Source of the DNA: Bdellovibrionales bacterium | GTDB taxonomy: Bacteria; Bdellovibrionota; Bdellovibrionia; Bdellovibrionales; Bdellovibrionaceae | DNA: 64,000 nucleotides | Assembly (NCBI GenBank): GCA_018266295.1 | Contig: JAFEAQ010000011.1 | Coordinates: 781,626-845,625 of the forward strand | Direction of reading: 5' to 3' | Part shown: in pieces, positions 9,364 through 18,638 of the stretch | Position numbering within the stretch: the stretch's first letter is position 1 | Layout: each line of letters opens with the position of its first letter | The notes under the pieces: generated by a model | What the model was told of the DNA's origin: nothing | Database searches by the model: none | Seen by the model: only the letters and a program-made list of their open reading frames with translations | Program-made: the position numbers and the translations under genes

Positions 9364-10707
9364 TTAGGCTCCCGCGAAGCTCATCGACTTGATAAGGACG
9401 TCAGGACAGATATAGGAACTTCCAGGCTTTGCATATTCATTGCCCAGTTCATCGATATCACTAAGGACATCCATGATATTCCCAGAAACTACGAACTGAT
9501 CAATCGGACCAACCATCTTCCCTTTTTCATAAAGGAATCCCTCGGCAGGCATCGAAATATCACCCGTCGTCTCTTTATAACCTGAATGCAGACCCGCCGA
9601 GAACTCAGTCAGGTAAACAACCTGATCGTACTTCTCAAGCAACTGCTGCAATGTCTTCGTACCTTTAGAAACCACAAGGTTTGTCGGACCGATATCCATT
9701 GAAGAAGCAGGGCTTCTCGCAGCATGTGCCGTATGCGGCAGTTTCATTTTCTGCGAGTACTCGAGATTCGTCAGATAGCTTTTCAAAACACCGTTCTCAA
9801 AAATCACCGTCTTTTGCGAAGGGGCTCCTTCCGAGTCAAACGGACGCATTGAAGGTCCACGAGTCTCAAACGGATCGTCCACAACCTGGAACTTCTCGCT
9901 AGCAATCTTCTGATTCAGTTTTCCCTTAAACAGAGACTTCTCTTCATAAACTTCTTTCGCTGAAAGATAGCTCGTGAACATCTCCATCACCATCGGAAAC
10001 ATCTCACGGCTGATCACAACCGCATAGTTACCGGTTTTCAACTTTTGAGCACCCAAGCGCGAAAGCGCTTTACGAGCGCCTTCTTTCGCAGTTTCTTCCG
10101 GACGAACATCTTTAAAAGATCTGACGAAGAAAGAATCTCCATCCATCTTTGAGTTCTCTCCGTCTTTTGCCAGCGGATACGCATAGCCTGTGAAATAACT
10201 CGTTTTATATTCTTGGTCCATGCCTTCAGAATTCAAAACACGGCGCGAGCCCATACCTTCGCTAAACGAAGAGTATGGCACCGCTTGAATACGTGGATCT
10301 TGATTCAAAGCCACTTCTTCAAGGAGCTTGGCAACTTCCATCTTTTTGTTCATCGGAATTTCTTCCGTGCTAAAAAGACCATCGATCGTTTTGAAACTCT
10401 GTGGTTTCATCAACAGAACTTCGTTTTTTTCATCAGACTTCAAAGTCTTCGCATTACTGAGGGCTTCTTTATAAGTGCGATGAAGAGCTTCCCAAGAAAG
10501 ATTCTCGGTATAAGCGTAACCTTGGCTTGCGCCAAGAATTACACGAAGACCCGCCATCTGAGTTTGTGTTGATTCAAACTTTTCAAGCTTGCGCTGGCTG
10601 TAACCTAAATTAAGGTTTTCACCTCGTGACAACAACAACTCGACTTTTGCGCCTTCGCCTTTTGCTTCAGCAGCAATCTTATTAAAACTTTCTTTCAAAG
10701 CATCCAT
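9364..10707 (-). CDS. pmbA: Metalloprotease subunit PmbA/TldE
   Basis: A 447-residue member of the TldD/PmbA family, the partner that lacks the HExxxH zinc motif. In E. coli the TldD-TldE heterodimer degrades unfolded peptides, matures microcin B17 and processes the CcdA antitoxin. Recognisable stretches are VISREMFPMVMEMF, DPFETRGPSMRPFDSEG and the C-terminal QFVVSGNIMDVLSDI, all typical of the family's C-terminal domain. It overlaps the tldD stop by one base, so both subunits are translated from one message. Cytosolic. Confidence 0.93.
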   Translation of the reverse strand: MDALKESFNKIAAEAKGEGAKVELLLSRGENLNLGYSQRKLEKFESTQTQMAGLRVILGASQGYAYTENLSWEALHRTYKEALSNAKTLKSDEKNEVLLMKPQSFKTIDGLFSTEEIPMNKKMEVAKLLEEVALNQDPRIQAVPYSSFSEGMGSRRVLNSEGMDQEYKTSYFTGYAYPLAKDGENSKMDGDSFFVRSFKDVRPEETAKEGARKALSRLGAQKLKTGNYAVVISREMFPMVMEMFTSYLSAKEVYEEKSLFKGKLNQKIASEKFQVVDDPFETRGPSMRPFDSEGAPSQKTVIFENGVLKSYLTNLEYSQKMKLPHTAHAARSPASSMDIGPTNLVVSKGTKTLQQLLEKYDQVVYLTEFSAGLHSGYKETTGDISMPAEGFLYEKGKMVGPIDQFVVSGNIMDVLSDIDELGNEYAKPGSSYICPDVLIKSMSFAGA

Positions 10708-12095
10708 TACGACGCCCTCCCGCCGACCATCAGGCTAGAAACCAAGATTTGCGGCTGACCAACACATGTCGGGATGCTGCCGCTCACAGAGCCGCACATA
10801 CCTGTTGCGTGTTTCAAATCATTAGAGACTTTCGTGATCTTACCGAGAGTATCAATCCCGCGGCCGATCAAGCAGGCGCCCTTCACAGCTTCTTCGATAC
10901 GTCCCTTACGAATGATGTAAGCCTCACGTACTTGGAAGTTATAATCACCCGTTCCAGGATTCACGGAACCGCCGCCCATGTTTTTCGCATAAAGACCGTA
11001 GTCCACATCACGAATCATATCTTCGAAAGAATCTTTGCCTGCATCGATGAAAGTGTTTCTCATACGAGATGCCGGTGCGTACTTGTAAGACTGACGACGG
11101 CCGCTGCCGGTTGCTTCATAGCCTGTTTGCTTCGCACCCATTTCATCAACGATGTATGACTTCAAAATTCCTTTTTCAATCAAAACCGTGCGTTTCGTTT
11201 TATTGCCTTCGTCATCGATGTTCAAAGAACCCCAGCTATTCGCCATCGTTCCGTCATCCACTGCCGTCACGCACTCAGGAGCAATACGCTCTCCGAGCTT
11301 GCCGCAAAAAACGGAAGCGTTCTTCGCGACCGATGTGGTTTCAAGACCATGACCACAAGCTTCGTGGAAGATCACGCCACCGAAAGAATTATCAATCACG
11401 ACCGGCATTTCACCCGCAGGAGCATACTTCGCTGTTGTCAGCAAATTCGCACGATCCACGCAGCCTTCAGACAATGACTTCAAATCCCAGCGGTCGAAAA
11501 CTTCGGATGTGCCGAGCAAACCTTCGCGCTCGGAAGCACTTTCCTTCACACCATTGTGTTCAACAAACGTTTCCACCATCACGCGAGAATACGCGCGCTC
11601 ATCATAAGCCATTAGCCCCTTTGAGTTTGCGATCTGCACTTTTTGGAATTTCTCGTGCAACATCGATTCAACTTGAGTCACATGCGAGCTTCTTGCGCGA
11701 GCATGTTGATCCATCGAATTCAACCACTTAAACTTTTGATCACGATTCATTTCCCACGGCTTTTCACCGTAAGTGTGAATTGAATCAAACGCGACTTGCA
11801 TCAAAGGCATCGATTTTTTTGCTGCTCCTTGACCACGGCTTTGGGCCGCATTCAAAGCCGCTTTCACGAGCCCTGCTTCGCTGAGGTCGTTTGTCGTCAC
11901 GTAAACAATCTCGTGGCCAAAGAACAAGCGCACACCGGCGCCATAAAGTTGACCGACGATGGCTTTGTCTGCTTTCTGACTCAATAAACTCAACTGCGAA
12001 GAGTAAGTATCTTCGACAAAGATATCTGCGAAGTCAGCACCGGTTGAAAGAGCCGCATCCAGGGCTTTTTCCAAAATACTTTGAGAGACAATCAT
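10707..12095 (-). CDS. tldD: Metalloprotease subunit TldD
   Basis: A 462-residue protein with the zinc motif HEACGH (H244, E245, H249) following VVIDNSFGGVIF, diagnostic of TldD. A TTG four codons upstream could also start the frame, but GGAGG lies six bases before the ATG at 12095, so I choose that. The C-terminal domain with CGSVSGSIPTCVGQP is the PmbA/TldD fold. Forms a two-gene operon with pmbA; the pair is likely a heterodimeric peptidase. Confidence 0.95.
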   Translation of the reverse strand: MIVSQSILEKALDAALSTGADFADIFVEDTYSSQLSLLSQKADKAIVGQLYGAGVRLFFGHEIVYVTTNDLSEAGLVKAALNAAQSRGQGAAKKSMPLMQVAFDSIHTYGEKPWEMNRDQKFKWLNSMDQHARARSSHVTQVESMLHEKFQKVQIANSKGLMAYDERAYSRVMVETFVEHNGVKESASEREGLLGTSEVFDRWDLKSLSEGCVDRANLLTTAKYAPAGEMPVVIDNSFGGVIFHEACGHGLETTSVAKNASVFCGKLGERIAPECVTAVDDGTMANSWGSLNIDDEGNKTKRTVLIEKGILKSYIVDEMGAKQTGYEATGSGRRQSYKYAPASRMRNTFIDAGKDSFEDMIRDVDYGLYAKNMGGGSVNPGTGDYNFQVREAYIIRKGRIEEAVKGACLIGRGIDTLGKITKVSNDLKHATGMCGSVSGSIPTCVGQPQILVSSLMVGGRAS

Positions 12096-12134
12096 TTCTA
12101 CCTCCAAAAACTAGATTGTATACGAAGAAAGAGC

Positions 12135-15100
12135 TTACACCAAACTCTCTTCGATTTCTTGCCGCGTCCATTCTCCTGGACGTCGGACTGATTTTACTTC
12201 GCCTGCGGAAATCTCCACGATCTGATCGCAGTCCGCGACGGTCCCTAGGCGATGCGCGATAATCAACATAGTCACTCCGCTAAACGCGCTTCTGATGACT
12301 TTCTGTAGTAATGCATCTGTCTGCACATCGACGCTCGCTGTTGCCTCATCCATCACGATCACACGCGCTTTGGTCAGCAAAGCCCTTGCTAAACACAACA
12401 ATTGACGCTGCCCCTGACTTAAATTGAGGCCGCTCTCAGTCACCGGCGAATTCAATCCTTGCGGAAGACTCGCCACATATTCCCACATGGACGCGTGTTT
12501 CAAGGCTTCAGTCACATCTTTGTCAGAATACTCATTAAAGCGATCCAAGTTGTTCCGTATGGTTCCAAGGAACAATGTGGGATCTTGCGGAATGATTGCA
12601 AGATTGCGGCGCAGTTTTTCTAATGGAACTGTCCCAATGTCCACACCATCAATCGCAATTGTTCCCTGTTCCGCCTCAATAAAGCGGAACAGAGATTGAA
12701 AGAACGTGCTCTTGCCTGAGCCTGTTCTCCCAATGATCCCAACACGACTACCTGGGGCAACATCAAACGTGATGCCTTTAAGCACTAACGGCAAATGCTC
12801 TGCATAGCGAACCTGCAAATTCTCAACTTTAATTTCACCAAACTCCGGCCAAGTCGGACGCAAAGCTTCAGACGATTTTCTGACAGTCTCTTTTTCTGCC
12901 GGAAGATTCGCAAAGAACTTTAGACGCTCAATCGAAGTCATGCGCGATTCGATATCGGCAAAAACTCTCACGCCCCAGTTCAAGTATCCCCAGAACGAAA
13001 GTGAGTATAACGTCACAAGCCCGGCAGTTCCCGCACTCATCACACCCGAGTAAGCAGAAAGTGCAATACCCACAGTTGTTGCCATCGCAATCACCCCACC
13101 CACAAGCGGAATGCGCGAAGAGAACCAACGATTCAACATATAATGCGAATAGAACATTCTCTGACTGTGCGCGAGCTTGTCGTAGAAGTTCTTCATGAAC
13201 CAATCTTGCTTATTGAAACTGCGGATGACGACAAGCCCTTGTAAGCTCTCTTTAAAGTGAGCATAGCGAGGCGAGCGCGCCACGCTGTCGAGACGTTTCG
13301 CTTCACGTGCAGGACGACGATAATCCCTCTGCAAGAGATAATACAACGCCATCACAGGACCTATCACAAAAATCATCATCGGCATCAAACCCAAGATCAG
13401 CACGAGCGACACAACCACTTGCATCGCACAGTTAACCGCAGCACTAAACATCCACTGCAAATAGACATCGACAGATTCGATATCACGTGAAAATCTCTGC
13501 AACACACGTCCCACCGGAGTCGAGTCAAAGAATCGCACCGGCGCATGTAGTACGCTATGAAGCATTTTATTGTGAATATTCTGACCAGCACGAATACCAC
13601 GCGCGAGCCAGAAGAGCTGATCGAGCAACGTCAGCACAAGCAACGCCAAACCGATCAAGCCGTAAATACCCACAGCTGTCAGAGCCATCCACTCCGTCTG
13701 ATGAGATGAATAGTAAGACAACCACGCCTTCTGAATGAGCGGCAAAAAGTTCACAGCACAAGTTGCAATAAACAGAGCCAGCAAAATCAACGGACGCGTG
13801 TACTTACCGTCACCACCCAATGATAGAATATAATCCCAGTAAACGGAGCCCTTCACGGCGCCTTTCTCACGATCCTCATCCTCGGTCACGCGAGTTTCAG
13901 ATTCGTCATCTACTTTCGAAGCCGCTACTTCCGTGCCGGCGTCAGCTGTTGCAACAGCAATATCACCCTCACCATGGGACTTCCCGTGCTCTGCATAGAA
14001 AGTCACAAAGGATGGACAGCTATTCTTAACCTGCTCAAGCGTCCCTTGGCCCTTAATCTCGCCATTCTCAATGAAAATGACTTGATCAAACTGCGCCAAG
14101 AATTCCAAACGATGAGTCACTACAACGCGGGTGACATCTTTCCATGCACCAAAGATCAAACGCTCGCACAAAAGCTTCTCAGTATCGGCATCCACCGCAG
14201 ACAAAGGATCATCCAGCAACACCACCTGAGGTTTACTCAAGAACGCCCGACCCAAGGCTACACGCTGCTTCTGACCGCCGGAAAGATTCACACCCTTCTC
14301 ACCGATCTCTGTGCGCAGTCCGCCTTTCCATTGACGCAAGTCCTGACTAAGACAGCTGTTATGCAACGCCCGGCGAAGTTCTTCTTTCGTGACGTTCTCA
14401 CCGAACTGAAGGTTCTCCAGCAATGTCGTATTCACGATATAGGCTTCTTGCGGCACATAAGCGACACGCGGACTCACGCTTTCAGGCAAACCGGTGAATT
14501 TAAATCCTCCCGACGCCAGTTGCATCTCACCTAAGAGCGTATTGAGAATCGAGCTCTTCCCCGAACCGACTGGACCTACAATGGCAACAGAGCTGCCCGC
14601 AGGAACATTCAAGTTCAAATGTCTCAACACCGCGCGCTCCGTCCCCGGATACACCAAGGTCAGATCATGCATTTCAACACCCACAGACGCACCCGTGGTA
14701 TCCAATTGCTTTTGCCAATTCGGAACTTCCTCTTGCTTTAAGAAGTTCAATATACGAGTGGCACCAACCTTCGCCGCTGTCGCGCGAGAAATCAAACGCG
14801 ATAACTCGCCAAATGGCCCTTCAAGTAATCCGAACAAAGAGATACAAGTAAAGATCAAAGCCGCATCCAAAGTCTGCCCACGCAAAACGTGCGTCGCCAA
14901 AGCGACAAAAAGCACAAACGTTGAAACCGCCAGATAACCAAGGCTTGCAATCACTTCCGCGCGCGCCAAGCGGCGACGGCTGTGCAATTCTTTCTCGCGA
15001 ATCTCCGTGACCTCTTTAGAGACACTTTTTTCCCAGGCAAAATACTTCACGACACGAATCGCATTCAAAGCCTGCGTAATCAGAGTCACGCGATGATCGC

Positions 15101-15827
15101 GATGAGCCATCATCTCTTCATCAAGTTTCGTAAAGCGCTTTGCTACATAGTTCGTCAGCGGGGCCAGCGTAAAGAGCACGATCAACGCTGCCAGTGCCGA
15201 CCAGCCGATATAATAGAAAAGCATCACAATCACGGCCGTCATCATTAATATAGACATGATGAAGTCCGCGAAAATGATCGGCCAATCCGCAACCGAGTCA
15301 CTGTCACTGCTCATATAGTTTACGATATCGCCCAGTTGATTCTTCTGGCGCGCATTCTGACTCAGCTTCAAACTGTGAGTAAAAATTTTCTCGTTCAGAA
15401 CATTGGTCAATACCTGATAGCTGCGAAGAGTATTGTGAAAGAAATGCTGCAAGCAAAAGCCCGAAACAAAACCGCAGAAGCCCAGCAAAAGGCCAACAAT
15501 GACCGCCTCAACTAAATTCTCTTGCGTGACACCTTTTGAAATCAAACCGACAAAGTGATGCACCAACACAGGTGTCGACAAAGAGAAAACCGCGTTGAGC
15601 CCGTACCAGGTATATCCCGGAATCACAAAACGTCTTTGGACTTTAATCAAAGACATCAAGTGAGACCACGGAGAATCCCAGCGAATCTCGTTCACAGGTA
15701 CTTGAATTGAGCGTGGGTTCACCAAATCCGGCAGCGGTAACATATCATTTTCTTCGATATGCTGGAGCTTGGCCTTTTTGATCAACGGCACAGCTTGGGT
15801 AAAAAATAACTTCCTAAAGAAATCCAT
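12135..15827 (-). CDS. Full-length ABCC-type ABC transporter (two fused halves)
   Basis: A 1230-residue exporter with two transmembrane domains and two ATPase domains in one chain. NBD1 has Walker A GPVGSGKSS, signature LSGGQKQR and Walker B VVLLDDPLSAVD, where the catalytic glutamate is replaced by Asp. NBD2 has GRTGSGKST, LSQGQRQL and VIVMDEATASVD, with the normal glutamate. This asymmetry, the fused layout and a linker of acidic residues between halves are hallmarks of the eukaryotic ABCC (MRP) group; a few bacteria carry such proteins. The longest frame uses a TTG at 15896; I prefer the ATG at 15827, without a strong ribosome site for either. Substrate unknown; drug or conjugate export is a family expectation only. 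Confidence 0.9.
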   Translation of the reverse strand: MDFFRKLFFTQAVPLIKKAKLQHIEENDMLPLPDLVNPRSIQVPVNEIRWDSPWSHLMSLIKVQRRFVIPGYTWYGLNAVFSLSTPVLVHHFVGLISKGVTQENLVEAVIVGLLLGFCGFVSGFCLQHFFHNTLRSYQVLTNVLNEKIFTHSLKLSQNARQKNQLGDIVNYMSSDSDSVADWPIIFADFIMSILMMTAVIVMLFYYIGWSALAALIVLFTLAPLTNYVAKRFTKLDEEMMAHRDHRVTLITQALNAIRVVKYFAWEKSVSKEVTEIREKELHSRRRLARAEVIASLGYLAVSTFVLFVALATHVLRGQTLDAALIFTCISLFGLLEGPFGELSRLISRATAAKVGATRILNFLKQEEVPNWQKQLDTTGASVGVEMHDLTLVYPGTERAVLRHLNLNVPAGSSVAIVGPVGSGKSSILNTLLGEMQLASGGFKFTGLPESVSPRVAYVPQEAYIVNTTLLENLQFGENVTKEELRRALHNSCLSQDLRQWKGGLRTEIGEKGVNLSGGQKQRVALGRAFLSKPQVVLLDDPLSAVDADTEKLLCERLIFGAWKDVTRVVVTHRLEFLAQFDQVIFIENGEIKGQGTLEQVKNSCPSFVTFYAEHGKSHGEGDIAVATADAGTEVAASKVDDESETRVTEDEDREKGAVKGSVYWDYILSLGGDGKYTRPLILLALFIATCAVNFLPLIQKAWLSYYSSHQTEWMALTAVGIYGLIGLALLVLTLLDQLFWLARGIRAGQNIHNKMLHSVLHAPVRFFDSTPVGRVLQRFSRDIESVDVYLQWMFSAAVNCAMQVVVSLVLILGLMPMMIFVIGPVMALYYLLQRDYRRPAREAKRLDSVARSPRYAHFKESLQGLVVIRSFNKQDWFMKNFYDKLAHSQRMFYSHYMLNRWFSSRIPLVGGVIAMATTVGIALSAYSGVMSAGTAGLVTLYSLSFWGYLNWGVRVFADIESRMTSIERLKFFANLPAEKETVRKSSEALRPTWPEFGEIKVENLQVRYAEHLPLVLKGITFDVAPGSRVGIIGRTGSGKSTFFQSLFRFIEAEQGTIAIDGVDIGTVPLEKLRRNLAIIPQDPTLFLGTIRNNLDRFNEYSDKDVTEALKHASMWEYVASLPQGLNSPVTESGLNLSQGQRQLLCLARALLTKARVIVMDEATASVDVQTDALLQKVIRSAFSGVTMLIIAHRLGTVADCDQIVEISAGEVKSVRRPGEWTRQEIEESLV

Positions 15828-15942
15828 AAAAATCCATTCTGGATATGCAGCTGCCGTCAGCAACTGCGCATAAAACTTAAATTGTGAAAGAAACAAAAGG
15901 TCTGATCGCTATTATTTGGAACTAATGAGGCCTTTAGAACTG

Positions 15943-16032
15943 AGAGAGAAGAGAGGCCGACATAGCTTCAATGCGAACTTGCATTTTAATTTGCAATCTA
16001 ACTTGCATTAGAATCATGGTGCTCTCCTCTCT
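15943..16032. repeat. Imperfect inverted repeat enclosing three TTGCA motifs
   Basis: AGAGAGAAGAG at 15943-15953 and CTCTCCTCTCT at 16022-16032 match as inverted arms with one mismatch; CTTT before the left arm and AAAG after the right arm can extend the stem across a bulge. The loop holds AACTTGCATT at 15976-15985 and again at 16000-16009, with TTTGCAATC between them. It lies upstream of the ABC transporter and downstream of rsgA, so it could be an operator array or a small RNA. Nothing in the sequence decides between these. Confidence 0.4.
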
Positions 16033-16106
16033 AAAGATTTTTCCACGCTATCCGGTAAATTCCTTATTGTCTAGCGGGGAAATATTTTTTCTCTCAGTTC
16101 CGGACC

Positions 16107-17189
16107 TCAACGGCGTTTCATTTTAATATGCTCGTACATTTCTTTCTGCTGCTTCTTGAGCTTTTCCCTGGCCTGTCGCTGCTTTACGCGGTCCTCGCTG
16201 ATCTGTTTTCGCTGAAGTTCCCGCTTTAGTTTCTGATAGCGGTTCCAACGATTTTCGTCGAGCGCCCCGTTTTCAAGCGCGCTTAACACAGCACAGCCAG
16301 GCTCCGTCCGATGTTGGCAATCTCCGAAACGACAAGCGTTTTCAAGTTCCGCTAAATCAGAAAACAGCGTATCAACTCCGTCTTCCTGATCCATTAGCGA
16401 CAGCATACGCATTCCCGGCGTATCAATAACAAAAGCTCCGTTATCCGTTGGAAACAAATACCTCGCCGTCGTCGTGTGCTTTCCGCGATCATCGCTCTCG
16501 CGGATTTCCTGCGTCTGCAACACATCTTTTCCCAAAAGATGATTTGTCAGAGTCGATTTTCCGACACCGGAAGACCCCACAAAGACCACCGTTTTTCCCG
16601 CGGCAATGTAAGGATCCAAATTCTGCAAACCGATTTTCTCTTTCACACTGAACGCATGCACTCCGATTCCGGGAAATTCACCTCGTAAGTTCTCAAGCAG
16701 ATCTTCCAGGTTTTCTGAAAGCTCCGCTTTGGTCACACAAAGAACCGGAATCGCACCGCTGTCCCACGCCAGGCTCACATAGCGTTCAAGCCGCGCGATA
16801 TTCATATCCGCATTGACTGACGTCAGGATAAAAGCAAAATCGATATTGCTCGCTAATATTTGCGCAGCACCGCCGCCGCCAACCGCTTTGCGGTACATAC
16901 AGGACTTCCGGGCAAAAACTTTTTGCACAAGTGCCACCGCCTGGTGCTCTTCATACTTGCAAGAGATCCAGTCGCCGACGGATGGCAAATCCATTCTTGA
17001 GTGCGATTGATAGCGATACTTTCCCGGCAACTCCGACCACACCGTTGCCGTCGCAGAAACCTGCACCCGCCAACGGTCTTTTTCTTCTCCAACAACCCGG
17101 CCTATAATCTGATCCGAGTCTTTTAATTGTTTTTCAAAAAAATCATTCCAACCCCACGCGAGGCGGAATTCTAAATTGCTTTGCTTCAA
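16107..17189 (-). CDS. rsgA: Ribosome small subunit-dependent GTPase
   Basis: A 360-residue circularly permuted GTPase that checks late 30S subunit maturation. Order: N-terminal OB domain (to about 100), then G4 (VTKAE near 155), P-loop GSSGVGKST with the lysine at 211, switch region TTTARY, DTPGMR (G3) and a C-terminal zinc knuckle CRFGDCQHRTEPGC. The tail is a basic coiled stretch rich in Lys and Gln. The start is a TTG at 17187-17189 with AAGGAG six bases upstream; no ATG is available nearby. Part of the ribosome binding site lies in a nine-base inverted repeat. Confidence 0.95.
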   Translation of the reverse strand: MKQSNLEFRLAWGWNDFFEKQLKDSDQIIGRVVGEEKDRWRVQVSATATVWSELPGKYRYQSHSRMDLPSVGDWISCKYEEHQAVALVQKVFARKSCMYRKAVGGGGAAQILASNIDFAFILTSVNADMNIARLERYVSLAWDSGAIPVLCVTKAELSENLEDLLENLRGEFPGIGVHAFSVKEKIGLQNLDPYIAAGKTVVFVGSSGVGKSTLTNHLLGKDVLQTQEIRESDDRGKHTTTARYLFPTDNGAFVIDTPGMRMLSLMDQEDGVDTLFSDLAELENACRFGDCQHRTEPGCAVLSALENGALDENRWNRYQKLKRELQRKQISEDRVKQRQAREKLKKQQKEMYEHIKMKRR

Positions 17190-17555
17190 GCAAAACTCCT
17201 TAAGTTTAAAATTGAAAATAGAAATAACTTAAGGTCGTCTTAGCTTCTGAGAACTCAAATTGTTTAAATTAAAAATCTCTGGTTTGAGATCCTAGAACGC
17301 AAAGAGGACCGACATTGAATTGATTTGTACTGCAATCATAGGCCCTCCCTGTGTGGCGATAGCCGAACTGGCTATGAACTCAATATAAACGAGTCCGCGT
17401 GGGACCGCAAGAGGCCTTTCATCCTAATTTTGGCACAGGGCTTGGATGGTAGGGTTCCGACGGCTTTTAAAACCCTTAATTTGTCCCTTAACCCCCTAAA
17501 AAGAGACAAGAAAGGGCTGTTGTCGACAACTTCGCCATGCCCTAAGGAGACGAAC
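17190..17555 (+). other. Long leader with possible RNA structure, upstream of lipoprotein gene
   Basis: A 366-base divergent region without a gene. Its distal part can fold: ATAGCC/GGCTAT (17359-17364 with 17370-17375), GTCC/GGAC (17393-17396 with 17402-17405), and two competing outer stems, AGGCC-TC with GA-GGCCT (17340-17347 with 17411-17417) and CCCTGTG with CACAGGG (17347-17353 with 17434-17440). A further stem AGGGTT/AACCCT lies at 17451-17476. I compared it with riboswitch, 6S, tmRNA, SRP and RNase P signatures I know and found no match. A reading frame from 17325 in phase with the lipoprotein has no ribosome site. Confidence 0.4.
17196..17234 (-). promoter_or_regulatory. Inverted repeat over the rsgA ribosome binding site
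   Basis: CCTTAAGTT at 17198-17206 and AACTTAAGG at 17226-17234 are perfect nine-base inverted arms with a 19-base AT-rich loop. In the rsgA message the last arm contains the AAGG of the AAGGAG ribosome binding site, so folding would hide part of it before the TTG start. It could equally be a DNA operator. Confidence 0.45.
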
Positions 17556-18521
17556 ATGAAATTCGCAATGCTGAAATCCACTCTGCTCATTTCTGGCCTC
17601 GTAGTATCGGTCGTTGCCTGCACCAACTCAAAAACGGCTAAGAACGTTTCCACAAAAACCAGTCAGCAACAAACCACCAGCGAAACCACAACCGTCAATG
17701 GCCAAACTGTTTCTGAAAAGTACTCCTACCGCCTCGAAGAAAACGGCTGCGATACAGAGCTTCGCAAATTCAGCAGCAAAGAAGCTATGTGCTCGGGCCT
17801 TCAAGACGAAAAACTTAATAACTTCTGCGCGCCAGAAGCCCGTGAAGAAAAATTTAAAGCCCTTTGCAAAGGAACATACAAACCTTTCGTCTCCGATAGT
17901 ATGGGCAATGTTGATGTTGAAAAAGGCGCCCCTGACTTGAGAGCCGATGCTCCCGAGGCTTCGGATAAAATGGCTGTGAAGGAAATCAGCGAAAAAGGTG
18001 GGCTTGAATATTTCAAAATGACGGCGGACCAAGATCACTCGACAGCGATCTCAGCTATCACGATCGTAAGCTGCGATTCCAATCCTGCAAGCTCCATCAC
18101 TTCAAAAAGAAATGGCATTTTGCTTTTGCCGTCTTCGAAAGCCGTTCTTACGCGTGATCTGAATAATGTCCTACCTGACGGCTCTACGACGGCCGGTCTC
18201 CATCCATTTGTGACATTGAAATGTGCTGGTAATGAAGCCGCAAAAACCGTCGACCTCACGACCCTTGATCCAAGCAAGTTTGAATTAAAAGAAATTAAAG
18301 CTTCGAACATTGTTCAAGACATTATCGTGACCTCACCGGAAGTTGAAACAAGTGAACGCCAAACGGGTGTCGTTAGTATCTCTTGCAGTGATGATACGAC
18401 AGCCGCGATGAAATCTGCTTTGAACGGTATTCAGTTGATAAAAGGCTCTAGCGTTATTCTTGTTCGCGATCTTCAGCAGAAGCCTGATCAAGCGCCTTAC
18501 CTCGTCGTGAGCTGCAAATAG
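17556..18521 (+). CDS. Lipoprotein with an internal repeat
   Basis: A 321-residue protein with signal peptide and lipobox VVAC (Cys at 22), then a Thr/Gln/Ser linker and a region with six cysteines. The C-terminal half holds two related units of about 45 residues: one from VSCDSN to VTLKC, the other from ISCSDD to VVSCK. Both share a Ser-Cys start, NGIxL, a VLxRDL or ILVRDL strand and a closing Cys, which suggests an internal duplication with one disulfide per unit. AAGGAG precedes the ATG at 17556; the in-frame extension to 17325 is rejected. Envelope-anchored, function unknown. Confidence 0.8.
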   Translation: MKFAMLKSTLLISGLVVSVVACTNSKTAKNVSTKTSQQQTTSETTTVNGQTVSEKYSYRLEENGCDTELRKFSSKEAMCSGLQDEKLNNFCAPEAREEKFKALCKGTYKPFVSDSMGNVDVEKGAPDLRADAPEASDKMAVKEISEKGGLEYFKMTADQDHSTAISAITIVSCDSNPASSITSKRNGILLLPSSKAVLTRDLNNVLPDGSTTAGLHPFVTLKCAGNEAAKTVDLTTLDPSKFELKEIKASNIVQDIIVTSPEVETSERQTGVVSISCSDDTTAAMKSALNGIQLIKGSSVILVRDLQQKPDQAPYLVVSCK

Positions 18522-18638
18522 AAATCGATCTTCGCCAGTCTCTGCACATTTACGGAACAGAGTTTATCTGTTCCGCAGAACAACAGCTTCATTATTATTT
18601 TTTGACTGGTCTCTTTGCTTGCTGAAATAATTTTTTTC

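Noticed and set aside
17284-17330. Similarity between 17290-17315 and 15935-15965 (TAGAAC and GAGG-CCGACAT)
   Set aside because: Short matches in different orientation relative to the genes; probably chance.
17430-17476. Resemblance of TAGGGTTCCG to the guanidine riboswitch
   Set aside because: The second conserved part of that riboswitch (CTGGTCCGAGAG) is missing, and the downstream gene is not a guanidine-related gene.
17325-17555. In-frame extension of the lipoprotein at 17556
   Set aside because: The extension lacks a ribosome site, would bury the signal peptide, and is better explained as structured leader.
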